A DNA stretch of 64,000 nt, taken from NCBI RefSeq assembly GCF_030997045.1, contig NZ_CP116899.1, forward strand, positions 2,739,501 through 2,803,500. Direction: 5' to 3'. Of this stretch, positions 45,758 through 54,013 are shown in pieces. A program made the translations under genes and the position numbers. The stretch comes from Microbulbifer sp. TB1203 (lineage in GTDB: Bacteria; Pseudomonadota; Gammaproteobacteria; Pseudomonadales; Cellvibrionaceae). The stretch's first letter is position 1, and each line of letters starts with the position of its first letter. The notes under the pieces are model-generated. The model made no database searches. It saw only the letters and a list, made by a program, of their open reading frames with translations, and was not told the origin of the DNA.

Positions 45758-46470
45758 TGGCAAACCCCGAATACGGAGAGATCACCCGCAACGGCCTGTG
45801 GAGCAATAACCCGGCGCTGGTGCAGCTGCTGGGCCTGTGCCCGCTGCTGGCGGTGACCGGCTCGGTGGTGAACGCCATCGGCCTAGGACTGGCCACCACC
45901 GGCGTGCTCACCTGCTCCAACCTGGCGGTGTCCCTGGTGCGCCGGCAGATGCCGGAAGCGGTGCGCCTGCCCGCCTCGGTGATGATTATCGCCACCTTCG
46001 TCACCTGTGCCGAGCTGCTGATGAAGGCCTTTACCTACGAGCTCTATCTGGTGTTGGGGATTTTTATTCCGCTGATCGTCACCAACTGCACCATCCTCGG
46101 CCGCGCCGACGCCTTCGCCAGCAAAAACCCGGTACTGCCCTCGCTGGTGGACGGTTTTATGATGGGCGTGGGATTTACCGCGGTGCTGATTGTGATCGGC
46201 GCCATCCGCGAGGTGCTCGGCCAGGGCACGCTGTTTGCGGATATGGACCTGCTGTTCTGGCCCTCCGCCAAGGAGTGGGTGATCCCAGTACTCGGCGCCG
46301 ACTACCCGGGCTTCCTGGCCGCGGTGCTGCCCCCCGGCGCCTTCCTGGTGGCGGGCCTGTTGATCGCGGCCAAAAATGCCATCGACGCGGGCATAGAGCG
46401 CCGCCGCAGCCAGCAGGTCAGAATCGTGCCCGGCGCCAAGCGGGTACGTACCACCGGCAAGATCACCTGA
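45754..46470 (+). CDS. rsxE: Electron transport complex subunit RsxE/RnfE
   Basis: 238 residues from the first of two adjacent ATG codons, overlapping the rsxG stop. Six membrane helices. [14 protein letters not shown] and [18 protein letters not shown] carry the cysteines that pair with those of RsxA. It is the last gene of the operon. The nth gene that often follows in related bacteria is absent here. Confidence 0.96.
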   Translation: MMANPEYGEITRNGLWSNNPALVQLLGLCPLLAVTGSVVNAIGLGLATTGVLTCSNLAVSLVRRQMPEAVRLPASVMIIATFVTCAELLMKAFTYELYLVLGIFIPLIVTNCTILGRADAFASKNPVLPSLVDGFMMGVGFTAVLIVIGAIREVLGQGTLFADMDLLFWPSAKEWVIPVLGADYPGFLAAVLPPGAFLVAGLLIAAKNAIDAGIERRRSQQVRIVPGAKRVRTTGKIT

Positions 46471-46473
46471 TCC

Positions 46474-46562
46474 TGTAGGAGGGGCGGGGTGGTCATCCGC
46501 CATGCCCGCGATCGGTATCGGCTACGTAGAGAGGTCGATCGCGGCCATGGGCCGCTCCTACA
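46474..46562. repeat. Dispersed inverted repeat, TGTAGGAGG variant
   Basis: TGTAGGAGGGGCGGGGTGGTC...GCGGCCATGGGCCGCTCCTACA, starting three bases after the rsxE stop. It carries the extra GGGGCGG block of the 4,293 subfamily. It may act as the operon's 3' end. Confidence 0.75.
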
Positions 46563-46672
46563 AGGTCCTGCCCCAATTAGCCCGTCGCTGTAACTTTTTT
46601 GGCACACCCTTCCTCGCCACAGCGGTGGCCATTTCCAACTATTTCGCTAGAATGGGGACCCCGATCCGGAAT

Positions 46673-46687
46673 TTGGTCGGCGACCAA
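46673..46687. promoter_or_regulatory. Putative TetR operator (perfect palindrome)
   Basis: TTGGTCG-G-CGACCAA is a perfect 15-bp palindrome 23 bases before the regulator's start codon, in the AT-richer promoter stretch. The position is where an autorepressing TetR protein would bind. Confidence 0.6.
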
Positions 46688-46710
46688 CAATAAAAACAGG
46701 GAATAACACT

Positions 46711-47415
46711 ATGAGTGTGGACAATGGAAAGTCTGAACTGGTCTATCATGGACGCCGCGCCCAGCGCGCGGACAGCCGCCAACGCCGCAAAGCCATCCTC
46801 GAGGCTACTCTGCGGCTGATCGTCCGGGAGGGCATCCGCGGTATCCGCCACCGCGCCGTGGCCCGCGAGGCATCGGTACCTCTGGCCGCCACCACCTACT
46901 ATTTCAAAGACCTGAGCGACCTGATCAGCGACGCCTTCACTTACTTTGTGGAACAGGGGCTGGAGCACACCCGCCAGTTGCAGCAGGACAGCTTCACCGC
47001 CGCCCGTCGCCTCACCCCGGAAGAGCGCGCCACGGGCACCGGGCGCAAGCTGCTGATCCAGCAGCTGACCCGCTTTATCCTCACCCATATCCGCGCCCAG
47101 GCCGGCAACCGCGACTACCGCCTGATCGAGCTGGCATTTCGCAATGAGGCCCTGCGCAACGAGCAACTGACCCGCGTCATCCGCATGGCCAACTCGGCCA
47201 ACGAGTCGCTGGTCCAGGAATTCTTCGAACTGCTCGAACTCGCCGATCCCCAGGCGGCGGCGCAGATAGTGCACGGGACCATCCTCAACCTGGAATACCA
47301 GATCCTCAGCGGCGCCATCACCCACGACTCGCCACTGCTGGAACGCTCGGTCACCATGATGATCCGCGGCCTGATCCCCGCCACCCTCCCGGTGACGGAG
47401 GCCGCCCGGGCCTGA
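46711..47415 (+). CDS. TetR-family transcriptional regulator
   Basis: 234 residues. After a basic lead (HGRRAQRADSRQRRKA) comes the HTH (LIVREGIRGIRHRAVAREASVPLAATTYYFKDLSDLI). The effector-binding domain is helical and ends in a hydrophobic segment (EYQILSGAITHDSPLLERSVTMMIRGL). AGGGAAT precedes the ATG. Its ligand is unknown, and the upstream palindrome suggests autoregulation. The next gene, a transglycosylase, is separated by a repeat, so co-control is uncertain. Confidence 0.87.
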   Translation: MSVDNGKSELVYHGRRAQRADSRQRRKAILEATLRLIVREGIRGIRHRAVAREASVPLAATTYYFKDLSDLISDAFTYFVEQGLEHTRQLQQDSFTAARRLTPEERATGTGRKLLIQQLTRFILTHIRAQAGNRDYRLIELAFRNEALRNEQLTRVIRMANSANESLVQEFFELLELADPQAAAQIVHGTILNLEYQILSGAITHDSPLLERSVTMMIRGLIPATLPVTEAARA

Positions 47416-47429
47416 GCAATCCCCCCCTT

Positions 47430-47504
47430 TGTAGGAGCGGGCCATGCCCGCGATCGATAGTGGTTGAATCCACAGACCGATCGCGGGCATGGCCCGCTCC
47501 TACT
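47430..47504. repeat. Dispersed inverted repeat, TGTAGGAGC family
   Basis: TGTAGGAGCGGGCCATGCCC ... GATCGCGGGCATGGCCCGCTCCTAC, with a ~25-base loop. It starts 15 bases after the TetR stop. Confidence 0.8.
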
Positions 47505-47545
47505 AAGCTTACGGGGTCGTTAGCGAAAGCCGTACGGGTCTCCCC

Positions 47546-49663
47546 ATGTCCCCCGCCCCGCGAATCCTGTGCACTCTGCTCACCGCCCTGCTATGCATCG
47601 CCACCGGCTGCGAGCGCGACCAGGAAGCCGGCAAAAAGGATGGAGAGGTGCCGGAGGTAAGAGGCGAATACCCCGTAGACGCCTATGACAATTACACCGA
47701 AACCGGCGACCTGGATGCGATCAAACGCCGCGGCAGGCTGCGCATCCTGGTGGACTTCGGGACCAGATCCCTGCACCGGTCCGCCACCCGGCAGGCTATC
47801 GAAATAGAACAGGCCATACGCCTGGCCCGGCACCTGGGCCTGAAGCCGGTGGTGCTCTACGCCAACAATTCCGACGACCTGATTCCACTGCTGAACGCCG
47901 GCAAGGGCGACATCATCGCCAACAACTTCACCATTACCCAAGAGCGCCAACGGCTGGTGGACTTCTCCACTCCCATGGCCGGCAGCCGGCTGGTGCTGGT
48001 ATCGCGCCCGGATGTGGGCGCGGACCACTGGAAGGGGAAGACCCTCACTGTCACCGCCGGCACCACCTATGAGGCAAAGGGGCGTGAATTCGTTGAACGG
48101 CACCCGGGGTTAAAACTCGAGGTGGTGGAAAAGGACTGTATCGATCTGGCGGTGGACGTAGCCCAGGGGAGCACGGACTTTACGATTATCGACGAGTTTA
48201 GCCTGGACCTGGTGCTGCAGTTTCGCGACGACCTGAAGAAAAGCATCTTCTTCCCTGAACGGCAACAGCTGGCCTGGGCGGTGCGCAAGCATTCCCCGCA
48301 GCTGCTCGAAATGATGAACGACGAAATCCGCCCTATCGAACTCAGCCCTACCGGCGAGCGCTTTACCGGCGACCTGGATGAGATCAGGAAGCGCGGGGTC
48401 CTGCGCGCGGTAACCCGCAACTCACCCGGCTCTTATTTTATGTGGAAGGGCCGGTTGCTCGGCTACGAATATGAAATGCTGGAGGAGTTCGCCAGGAACC
48501 AGGGCCTGCGGCTGGAGATTATCGTCGCAGCGGAGCGCGACGACTTCATCGAATATCTCAATACCGGCAGGGCGGATATCGCCGCCGGCCTGCTCCCGGT
48601 CACCGGGCGCGGGAAACAAGAGGGAATCGCTTTTTCCGATTCCTACCTGAGCGGCGGGAGCGGCATCGTGGCGCGCAAGGGGGACGGCATCAAAAGCCCG
48701 GAAGCTCTCTCTGGCCGCACCGTGCATGTGCGTCAGTCCAGTAGCCAGCATGACGCATTGAAGAAGCTGCAACGAAAGGTCCCCGGAATCGAAATGGAAC
48801 TGGCACCGGAAACCATGAGCAGCCAGCAGATTATCGACAAGGTGGCCAAAGGCGACTACGACTTGGCCCTGGTCGACGAAGTCACGGTGAAACTGGAGCG
48901 CCGCTGGCGCGACGACATTCACTTCACCCTGAAACTGCAGACCGACGACTACGCCTGGCTGATGCGCGGGAAGAACCCCGAACTGCTGGCCGCGGTAAAT
49001 GAATTCTTTGGTCACAGAGAAACCGCGGCCGCTAAAGAACTGAGCAAAAAATATTTCGATTTCCCCAGATACACGCGCCCGGAAATTACCGAGCTGACCG
49101 CAGAGGGACATATTTCCCCCTACGACCGGCTGGTGCGGAAATATGCCAGGGACTACGGCCTCGACTGGCGGCTGGTGGTGGCGCAGATATTCCAGGAGAG
49201 CAGTTTCAACCCCAGGGCCAAATCCTGGGTTGGCACCCGCGGGCTGTTGCAGGTAATGCCGGTTACCGGCAGGCAGGTGGAGGAAAACCTGTACGATCCG
49301 GAGATCGGGATGCGCACGGGCTTGAAGTACCTGAAGTGGCTGCACGACAAATTCAAAGGCCGGGATGCCAGCGGCCCCGAAAATGCAATGTGGTTCACCC
49401 TCGCCGCCTACAGCGCCGGGCCCGGCCATGTGGACGACGCCAAAGACCTGGCGGAGGAGATGGGCTGGGACCGCAAGGTATGGTTCGGCAATGTGGAAAA
49501 AGCCATGCTGCTATTATCGCAGCGCAAATACTACAAAAAAGCCCGATACGGATACGCCCGCGGCCGCGAGCCGGTGGACTACGTACGCAGGATTGAGGCC
49601 CGCTTTCACATCTACGCGGCGCTGTTGGATGCCCACCGCAGAACCCGTAAAGCACACTTGTAG
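47546..49663 (+). CDS. MltF-like membrane-bound lytic murein transglycosylase with two solute-binding-like domains
   Basis: 705 residues, against ~480-520 for ordinary MltF. It is a lipoprotein: signal sequence then lipobox IATGC (Cys near residue 23). Two consecutive type-3 solute-binding-like domains follow. The first (about 55-280) starts GDLDAIKRRGRLRILVDFG. The second (about 287-500) starts GDLDEIRKRGVLRAVTRN. The SLT domain is about 525-690, with the catalytic Glu at ~551 in FQESSFNPRAKSW and GTRGLLQVMP. MltF trims peptidoglycan at the outer membrane and is allosterically controlled by its solute-binding domain. Its TAG stop lies inside the adjoining repeat. Confidence 0.88.
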   Translation: MSPAPRILCTLLTALLCIATGCERDQEAGKKDGEVPEVRGEYPVDAYDNYTETGDLDAIKRRGRLRILVDFGTRSLHRSATRQAIEIEQAIRLARHLGLKPVVLYANNSDDLIPLLNAGKGDIIANNFTITQERQRLVDFSTPMAGSRLVLVSRPDVGADHWKGKTLTVTAGTTYEAKGREFVERHPGLKLEVVEKDCIDLAVDVAQGSTDFTIIDEFSLDLVLQFRDDLKKSIFFPERQQLAWAVRKHSPQLLEMMNDEIRPIELSPTGERFTGDLDEIRKRGVLRAVTRNSPGSYFMWKGRLLGYEYEMLEEFARNQGLRLEIIVAAERDDFIEYLNTGRADIAAGLLPVTGRGKQEGIAFSDSYLSGGSGIVARKGDGIKSPEALSGRTVHVRQSSSQHDALKKLQRKVPGIEMELAPETMSSQQIIDKVAKGDYDLALVDEVTVKLERRWRDDIHFTLKLQTDDYAWLMRGKNPELLAAVNEFFGHRETAAAKELSKKYFDFPRYTRPEITELTAEGHISPYDRLVRKYARDYGLDWRLVVAQIFQESSFNPRAKSWVGTRGLLQVMPVTGRQVEENLYDPEIGMRTGLKYLKWLHDKFKGRDASGPENAMWFTLAAYSAGPGHVDDAKDLAEEMGWDRKVWFGNVEKAMLLLSQRKYYKKARYGYARGREPVDYVRRIEARFHIYAALLDAHRRTRKAHL

Positions 49664-49793
49664 GAGCGGGCCATGCCCGCGACAAATCGGCAGGATAGCC
49701 GATTTGTCGCGGGCGCCCGAAGGGTGAGCGCCATGGACGGCGCGAATCAGCGGAGGTCGGAGACGCTGATCGCGGGCATGGCCCGCTCCTACA
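49659..49793. repeat. Inverted repeat that supplies the stop codons of two convergent genes
   Basis: TGTAGGAGCGGGCCATGCCC ... GGGCATGGCCCGCTCCTACA. Between the arms lies an inserted unit with a perfect 11-bp hairpin (GACAAATCGGC/GCCGATTTGTC, 49,681-49,708) plus the GGGTGAGCGCCATGGACGG module also seen near 18.6 kb. TAG in the left arm (49,661-49,663) ends the transglycosylase gene. TAG in the right arm on the minus strand (49,789-49,791) ends the cytochrome gene. Confidence 0.8.
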
Positions 49794-50922
49794 GGCAATC
49801 CCCCGGCATACCCGCAATCCACTCGCGCAGCAGCGCCACACCCTCCTCGTGCACCAGGCTCCGCCCCAGCTCCGGCATCATCGCCCCCGGGTCGGTGGAC
49901 TCCACGCGGAAACTCAGGATCGACTCTTCCGGGTGGCCCGGCACTACGGCAAAACGGCGGTTGCCGCTGCCGGTGCCGGCGGCCACCGGGGGCTTGCACA
50001 GCCCCAGGCGGCGCTGGTCCTGTTCGGCCCTGTGCAGCATCAGCCCGGAGGTGTCCGCCGGACCCGCCGGGTTGTGGCAGTGGCCACAGTTGATGTCCAG
50101 GTAGGCACGGGCGCGCTCCTCGAGAGGAAAGCCGGTATCCGAGTAGCTGGCATTGCGCGGTATGGCGGCCAACTCCGGCAGTTCGCTGAGATAGCCGATC
50201 TGCTGCCAGTGCAACAACTGGTTCTGCGCACCCTCGGCGTAACTGCCCAGCTTGTGGGGATACTCTTTGTTCAGATGGCGCGCGCGCGGGCCCAGCGGGC
50301 GGATCGCCTTGTTGGTGTGATTGTCCGCGTGGCAGCCGGCGCACTGATTGGCATCCGGCACCACATAGGTGAAGGCATTGCTTCCGCCCTCTCCGTCCAC
50401 CAGTTGCATGGGGATGGCATCGCCGGCGATTTCCAATGTGGCTTGTGTCTGCTCCGCATTCCACACGTAGGGCAGTGCCTGCCAGCCGTCCTCGCGCTTC
50501 ACCAGCAGGCGGGTTTCCACCAGCCGCACATTGTCCAGGTCCAGTCCCGAACGGGAAAAGTCCGCGCTGTAATCCGCGGTGCGCAACACCCCTCCGCCCC
50601 CGGCTTTCGGGTAATAAAAGGTTTTGCTCAGCACCGTGCCCACCGGGTAATCGAAGGCTTCCTCGGCGTAGCGGGCAGAGCTGCCCGCGGGCATCCACAC
50701 GGTGCGCAGCTTGTGTGCGTAGTCGGTAAACAGCTGGGTGTTGAGGTCGTAGGGAGTGACGCCGGCGTTGAGGGACAGTTCGCCGTCGATCACTTCCACG
50801 ATATGCCAGTCGCTCAGCCGCTCCGGCACCGCATCGCGCCCGTGGATGACCACCTGCTCGCGGGATGCTTCGCATCCCGCGAGCGCCAGGGCCAGCACGC
50901 CACCCCAAAACAGCTTATGCAT
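49789..50922 (-). CDS. SO2930-family dihaem c-type cytochrome lipoprotein
   Basis: 377 residues from the ATG at 50,920-50,922. Signal and lipobox are ALAGC (Cys17). Two haem-binding motifs are seen, CAGCH (194-198) and CGHCH (279-283). The N-terminal ~150 residues contain the conserved PYDLNTQLFTDYAHK segment. The family (TIGR03806) is regularly encoded next to a parallel beta-helix lipoprotein (TIGR03805), as here. The role of the pair is unknown but is presumed to be periplasmic or outer-membrane redox. Genes overlap by eight bases. Confidence 0.85.
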   Translation of the reverse strand: MHKLFWGGVLALALAGCEASREQVVIHGRDAVPERLSDWHIVEVIDGELSLNAGVTPYDLNTQLFTDYAHKLRTVWMPAGSSARYAEEAFDYPVGTVLSKTFYYPKAGGGGVLRTADYSADFSRSGLDLDNVRLVETRLLVKREDGWQALPYVWNAEQTQATLEIAGDAIPMQLVDGEGGSNAFTYVVPDANQCAGCHADNHTNKAIRPLGPRARHLNKEYPHKLGSYAEGAQNQLLHWQQIGYLSELPELAAIPRNASYSDTGFPLEERARAYLDINCGHCHNPAGPADTSGLMLHRAEQDQRRLGLCKPPVAAGTGSGNRRFAVVPGHPEESILSFRVESTDPGAMMPELGRSLVHEEGVALLREWIAGMPGDCL

Positions 50923-52216
50923 CGGCGGCCTCGGCTTGTGCGATTTCATCCCCCTCGCCGGCCGGGCTGTCAAAATCCAGCACTATCTGCGGCAGTTTTT
51001 TCAGGCTGCAGCTGTGCGGGGTTATATCTGTGGAAATATTTTTGAAATCGTTGGCGGCGTCCACATTGACAATGCCCGCTTCTCCGTTGTCGACGCACAC
51101 CCGGAGTTTCTCGGGCAGCTCGCCGTCCACCAATTTTTCCGGATTCACCACGCCGTCCCACAAAATATCCGGCAGGCTGCCGCCCAGTCCGAACTTGGCC
51201 AGTTTTAGCGCCTTCAGTTCCAGGTGATCCGGGGACTTGCCGCCGCCACTGAATTGGTTGCCGTAAATGTAGATGCTCTCGGGATAGGGGTCGAAGTCAT
51301 CCTGGGTGGATTTGTCGCTGTAGAAACCGGAGGTGTAATAACTGCTGACGATTATATTGGCGGTGTCGTTATCGGAAATTTCGTTGTCGAAAATTTCCAC
51401 CAGGTCGTTGGAGTTGATCACCACACCCGAGCCGGCGGGAACCGCTGCCACCGGTGTGCCCTCATGGCCGAAATTGTCGGTGTTGTTTTTGAACACCCGG
51501 TTGTTGTAAACACGGGTGCTGTGGCCCGGCTGGGGCAGGTTGGGCATATTGAACACCAGGATGCCGCCGGTGTTGTTGGTGGCCACATTGCCGTAGACGT
51601 CGGCACCGATGGTATTTTCGATTTCGATACCGGCCACATTGTACTCGGCGCGGTTGTTGCGCACGATCACGTTGCGCGACTGGCCCACATAGATACCCGC
51701 ATCGGAAGCGCCGATGGCCACAGTGCCTTCCACCAGGGTGTTTTTCGTCTGCACCGGGTAGATGCCGTAGGCCCCGTTATCGGTGGAGGGACCGTTGGTC
51801 CACTCCACGCGGACATTGCGAATAATAATATTCTCACCCTCGTTGACCTTGAGCGCATCGCCGATAGTGTCCTCTATGGCCAGGTCCTCGATGGTGAAAT
51901 CGCTGGCATTCACCAACAGGCCCTCCGCCCCCTGAATCTGGTCCTTAAAGGAGAGAACGCTCTCGCTCATGCCCGCGCCGCGGATGGTCACTCCGTCCAC
52001 GTTCAGTGACAGGCTGCGATTGAGTTGGAAGCGGCCGGCGGGAATTTCGATCACGTCGCCCGGCTGCGCGGAAATCAGCTGCTTGAGCAACTGTTTCTGG
52101 AAATCGGCGGAGGCCGACGGTTGTGACTCTTCGGTTTTCGAGGTGTCCGCATCCCTGGAACAGGCTACGGTCAGCACAGCCGCCAAGGCTACGCCAATAT
52201 AAGCTGCGGTCTTCAT
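50915..52216 (-). CDS. Parallel beta-helix lipoprotein, partner of the SO2930 cytochrome
   Basis: 433 residues. The lipobox LTVAC lies near residue 19, followed by a Ser/Thr-rich linker. About residues 40-330 show regular right-handed beta-helix coils (FTIEDLAIEDTIGDAL, NIIIRNVRVEW, NTLVEGTVAIGASDAGIYV, NVIVRNNRAEYNVAGIEI, ADVYGNVATNNTGGILVF). The fold is that of polysaccharide lyases and adhesins, but no catalytic set can be named. It is the upstream gene of the pair, with AAGGA before the ATG. The gene-free 200 bases upstream should hold the promoter. Confidence 0.82.
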   Translation of the reverse strand: MKTAAYIGVALAAVLTVACSRDADTSKTEESQPSASADFQKQLLKQLISAQPGDVIEIPAGRFQLNRSLSLNVDGVTIRGAGMSESVLSFKDQIQGAEGLLVNASDFTIEDLAIEDTIGDALKVNEGENIIIRNVRVEWTNGPSTDNGAYGIYPVQTKNTLVEGTVAIGASDAGIYVGQSRNVIVRNNRAEYNVAGIEIENTIGADVYGNVATNNTGGILVFNMPNLPQPGHSTRVYNNRVFKNNTDNFGHEGTPVAAVPAGSGVVINSNDLVEIFDNEISDNDTANIIVSSYYTSGFYSDKSTQDDFDPYPESIYIYGNQFSGGGKSPDHLELKALKLAKFGLGGSLPDILWDGVVNPEKLVDGELPEKLRVCVDNGEAGIVNVDAANDFKNISTDITPHSCSLKKLPQIVLDFDSPAGEGDEIAQAEAADA

Positions 52217-52426
52217 GATAGTTTTCCTTGCTAATTATTCGAGTTGTTCCGTCCGGCAGATCAATTATCAATAAGTACGTTTGTACCAATTAAATCGCGA
52301 AAAAATTAGTGACTGCCAGTGAGCCGATGGTATCCAATCGACCGATGGCCAGCAAGCGGCCTTGCCGGAAGTTGCGGTGACCTGTAGGGTCTGGGAAATA
52401 ACAGGGACAGAACAGTTTCCGCAAAC

Positions 52427-52903
52427 ATGAATTTCCTCCGTCTAGCCCCCGCACTCTCCGCCTGCCTTGCGGCCGCCGCAGCTGCAGAAACCCTGGAACT
52501 GGAAATCCGCACCGGGGAAAACAACTACCGGGCCCGGCAGGAGTTGGGTGAGACTTTCGAGTCATTCAATTCCGGCGCCATTCCCGGCGACCGGCCGCCG
52601 CGGGAATACCTGGCGATCCGCTGCGACGGACCCTGGGGTGCCCTCAAGTACCGCGTCACTCTTCCCAGCGGGCCCGGCTACCAATTGCGCGCCAATAACG
52701 AACGGCTGCTGCTGCAGATATTGGAACACTCGGTAATCAGCGAGGACCGGGCCATCGCAGCGATGAGCGTGCACTGCGTCGATACCGAACCGCGGCAGGT
52801 GGTGAAGTCACTGGTGGAAATTGAACTGGAGAGGGGCAGCCCCGCGGCGCAGCAGGTGCAACTGGCCAATGGCTATGTATTGGAATATCGCTATACGCCG
52901 TGA
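52427..52903 (+). CDS. Secreted hypothetical protein
   Basis: 158 residues. The signal peptide MNFLRLAPALSACLAAAAAA is cleaved near residue 20. The rest is a mostly beta domain with two cysteines (IRCDG and VHCVDT) that may form a disulfide. ELEIRTGENNYRARQELGETF, then GALKYRVTLPSGPGYQLR and VEIELERG have no recognisable family. It is divergent from the beta-helix gene and may share its promoter region. Confidence 0.6.
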   Translation: MNFLRLAPALSACLAAAAAAETLELEIRTGENNYRARQELGETFESFNSGAIPGDRPPREYLAIRCDGPWGALKYRVTLPSGPGYQLRANNERLLLQILEHSVISEDRAIAAMSVHCVDTEPRQVVKSLVEIELERGSPAAQQVQLANGYVLEYRYTP

Positions 52904-52932
52904 TTTTAGGACTGAAATAGAAACCGACACCC

Positions 52933-53023
52933 TGTAGGAGCGGCCCATGGCCGCGATCGGACTGCGCTTCGTAGCTCAGGTCGATCGCGGCCATGGGCCG
53001 CTCCCGGCCGGACCGCTCCTACA
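52933..53023. repeat. Dispersed inverted repeat, TGTAGGAGC family (double right arm)
   Basis: TGTAGGAGCGGCCCATGGCC ... GGCCATGGGCCGCTCC, then a second CCGGACCGCTCCTACA end. The right end looks partly duplicated. Confidence 0.75.
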
Positions 53024-53045
53024 ATGTTTTTTCAAACCTGCGGTA

Positions 53046-53642
53046 TTAGTGAAACACCGGCGCGGAAATAAAACTCCAGAAAAGCACCGTGCCCACCATC
53101 ACCAGCACCGCCATCACCATGGATACAGTGACAATCGCGCTGGCGAACAGGAAGCCGCGCTCCTCGGAAACCTCCATCACGATGGGAATACCCAGGTACA
53201 GCAGGTACACCGCATAGGCCACCGCCAGGGTGGCGAGCAGGATATCCAGCCACAACAGCGGGTAGAAGCCGGCCGCACCGGCAATAAAGATGGGCGTTGC
53301 GGTAAAGCCGGCGACCACCATGCCTTTCATGGGATAGGTCCTGGCGCCGTAGGTTTTCGCCATCCAGTGAATAAAATAACCGATGGCCACCACCGCCAGC
53401 ACCATGGTGCAGTAGAACACCGCCACCAGGGACAGGGCGCTGTCGCTGGTAATCCGCACCGGCTCCCCGCCGCCGATACTCCAGCCCACCCGGGTGGTGC
53501 CGAAATACCAGGCCAGCGCCGGCAGCAGCGCCAGCACGATCACATAGGGAATTTGCCGGCGGAGATTTTTCTCCGACAGGCTGCCGATTAGCTGCCACTG
53601 CCGACGCGGCTGTAGCAGCAGTCCGAACGTATGGTTCAACAT
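53046..53642 (-). CDS. Yip1-family membrane protein
   Basis: 198 residues from the ATG at 53,640-53,642 (GTGAGGAAAA upstream). Five membrane helices are visible. The start MLNHTFGLLLQPRRQWQLI is the usual Yip1 family cytosolic lead. FYPLLWLDILLATLAVAYAVYLLYLGIPIVMEVSEERGF is the conserved C-terminal half, with the LGIP motif. Bacterial Yip1 proteins are widespread inner-membrane proteins of unknown role. Confidence 0.85.
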   Translation of the reverse strand: MLNHTFGLLLQPRRQWQLIGSLSEKNLRRQIPYVIVLALLPALAWYFGTTRVGWSIGGGEPVRITSDSALSLVAVFYCTMVLAVVAIGYFIHWMAKTYGARTYPMKGMVVAGFTATPIFIAGAAGFYPLLWLDILLATLAVAYAVYLLYLGIPIVMEVSEERGFLFASAIVTVSMVMAVLVMVGTVLFWSFISAPVFH

Positions 53643-53911
53643 CCCGTTTTCCTCACTACACTGCAAGAAACTCGGGAGAGTCCTCAATTGCTCAGTTTGA
53701 TCTGGATACTGCTTGTCAAAGTGAGGAATACCGCTAAGAGGCCATTCCCAAAGCTCCAGTCTTTCTTATTGTTGCACTTGTCGTTGTAACACTTGGGTCG
53801 CACAAGTCAACGATCGAAATTAAATTGGCGGGAAAGTTTTTTTCGCGTTTCCTCTGGAAACATTCTGCAGGGAAAAATTGATACCGATTACCCCGGCTGG
53901 GAAAGTACCTT

Positions 53912-54002
53912 TGTAGGAGCGGCGGGGCGACCATCCGCCCATGGCCGCGATAGGGCTGCGCTTCGTAGCTCAGACCGATCGCGGCCATGGGCCGCTCCTA
54001 CA
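53912..54002. repeat. Dispersed inverted repeat, GGCGGGGCG subfamily
   Basis: TGTAGGAGCGGCGGGGCGAC ... GCGGCCATGGGCCGCTCCTACA, with the extra CGGGGCGACCATCCGCC block on the left side. It ends 11 bases before the ilvE stop codon (minus strand), so it follows ilvE transcriptionally. Confidence 0.78.
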
Positions 54003-54013
54003 GAGGGAATTGA

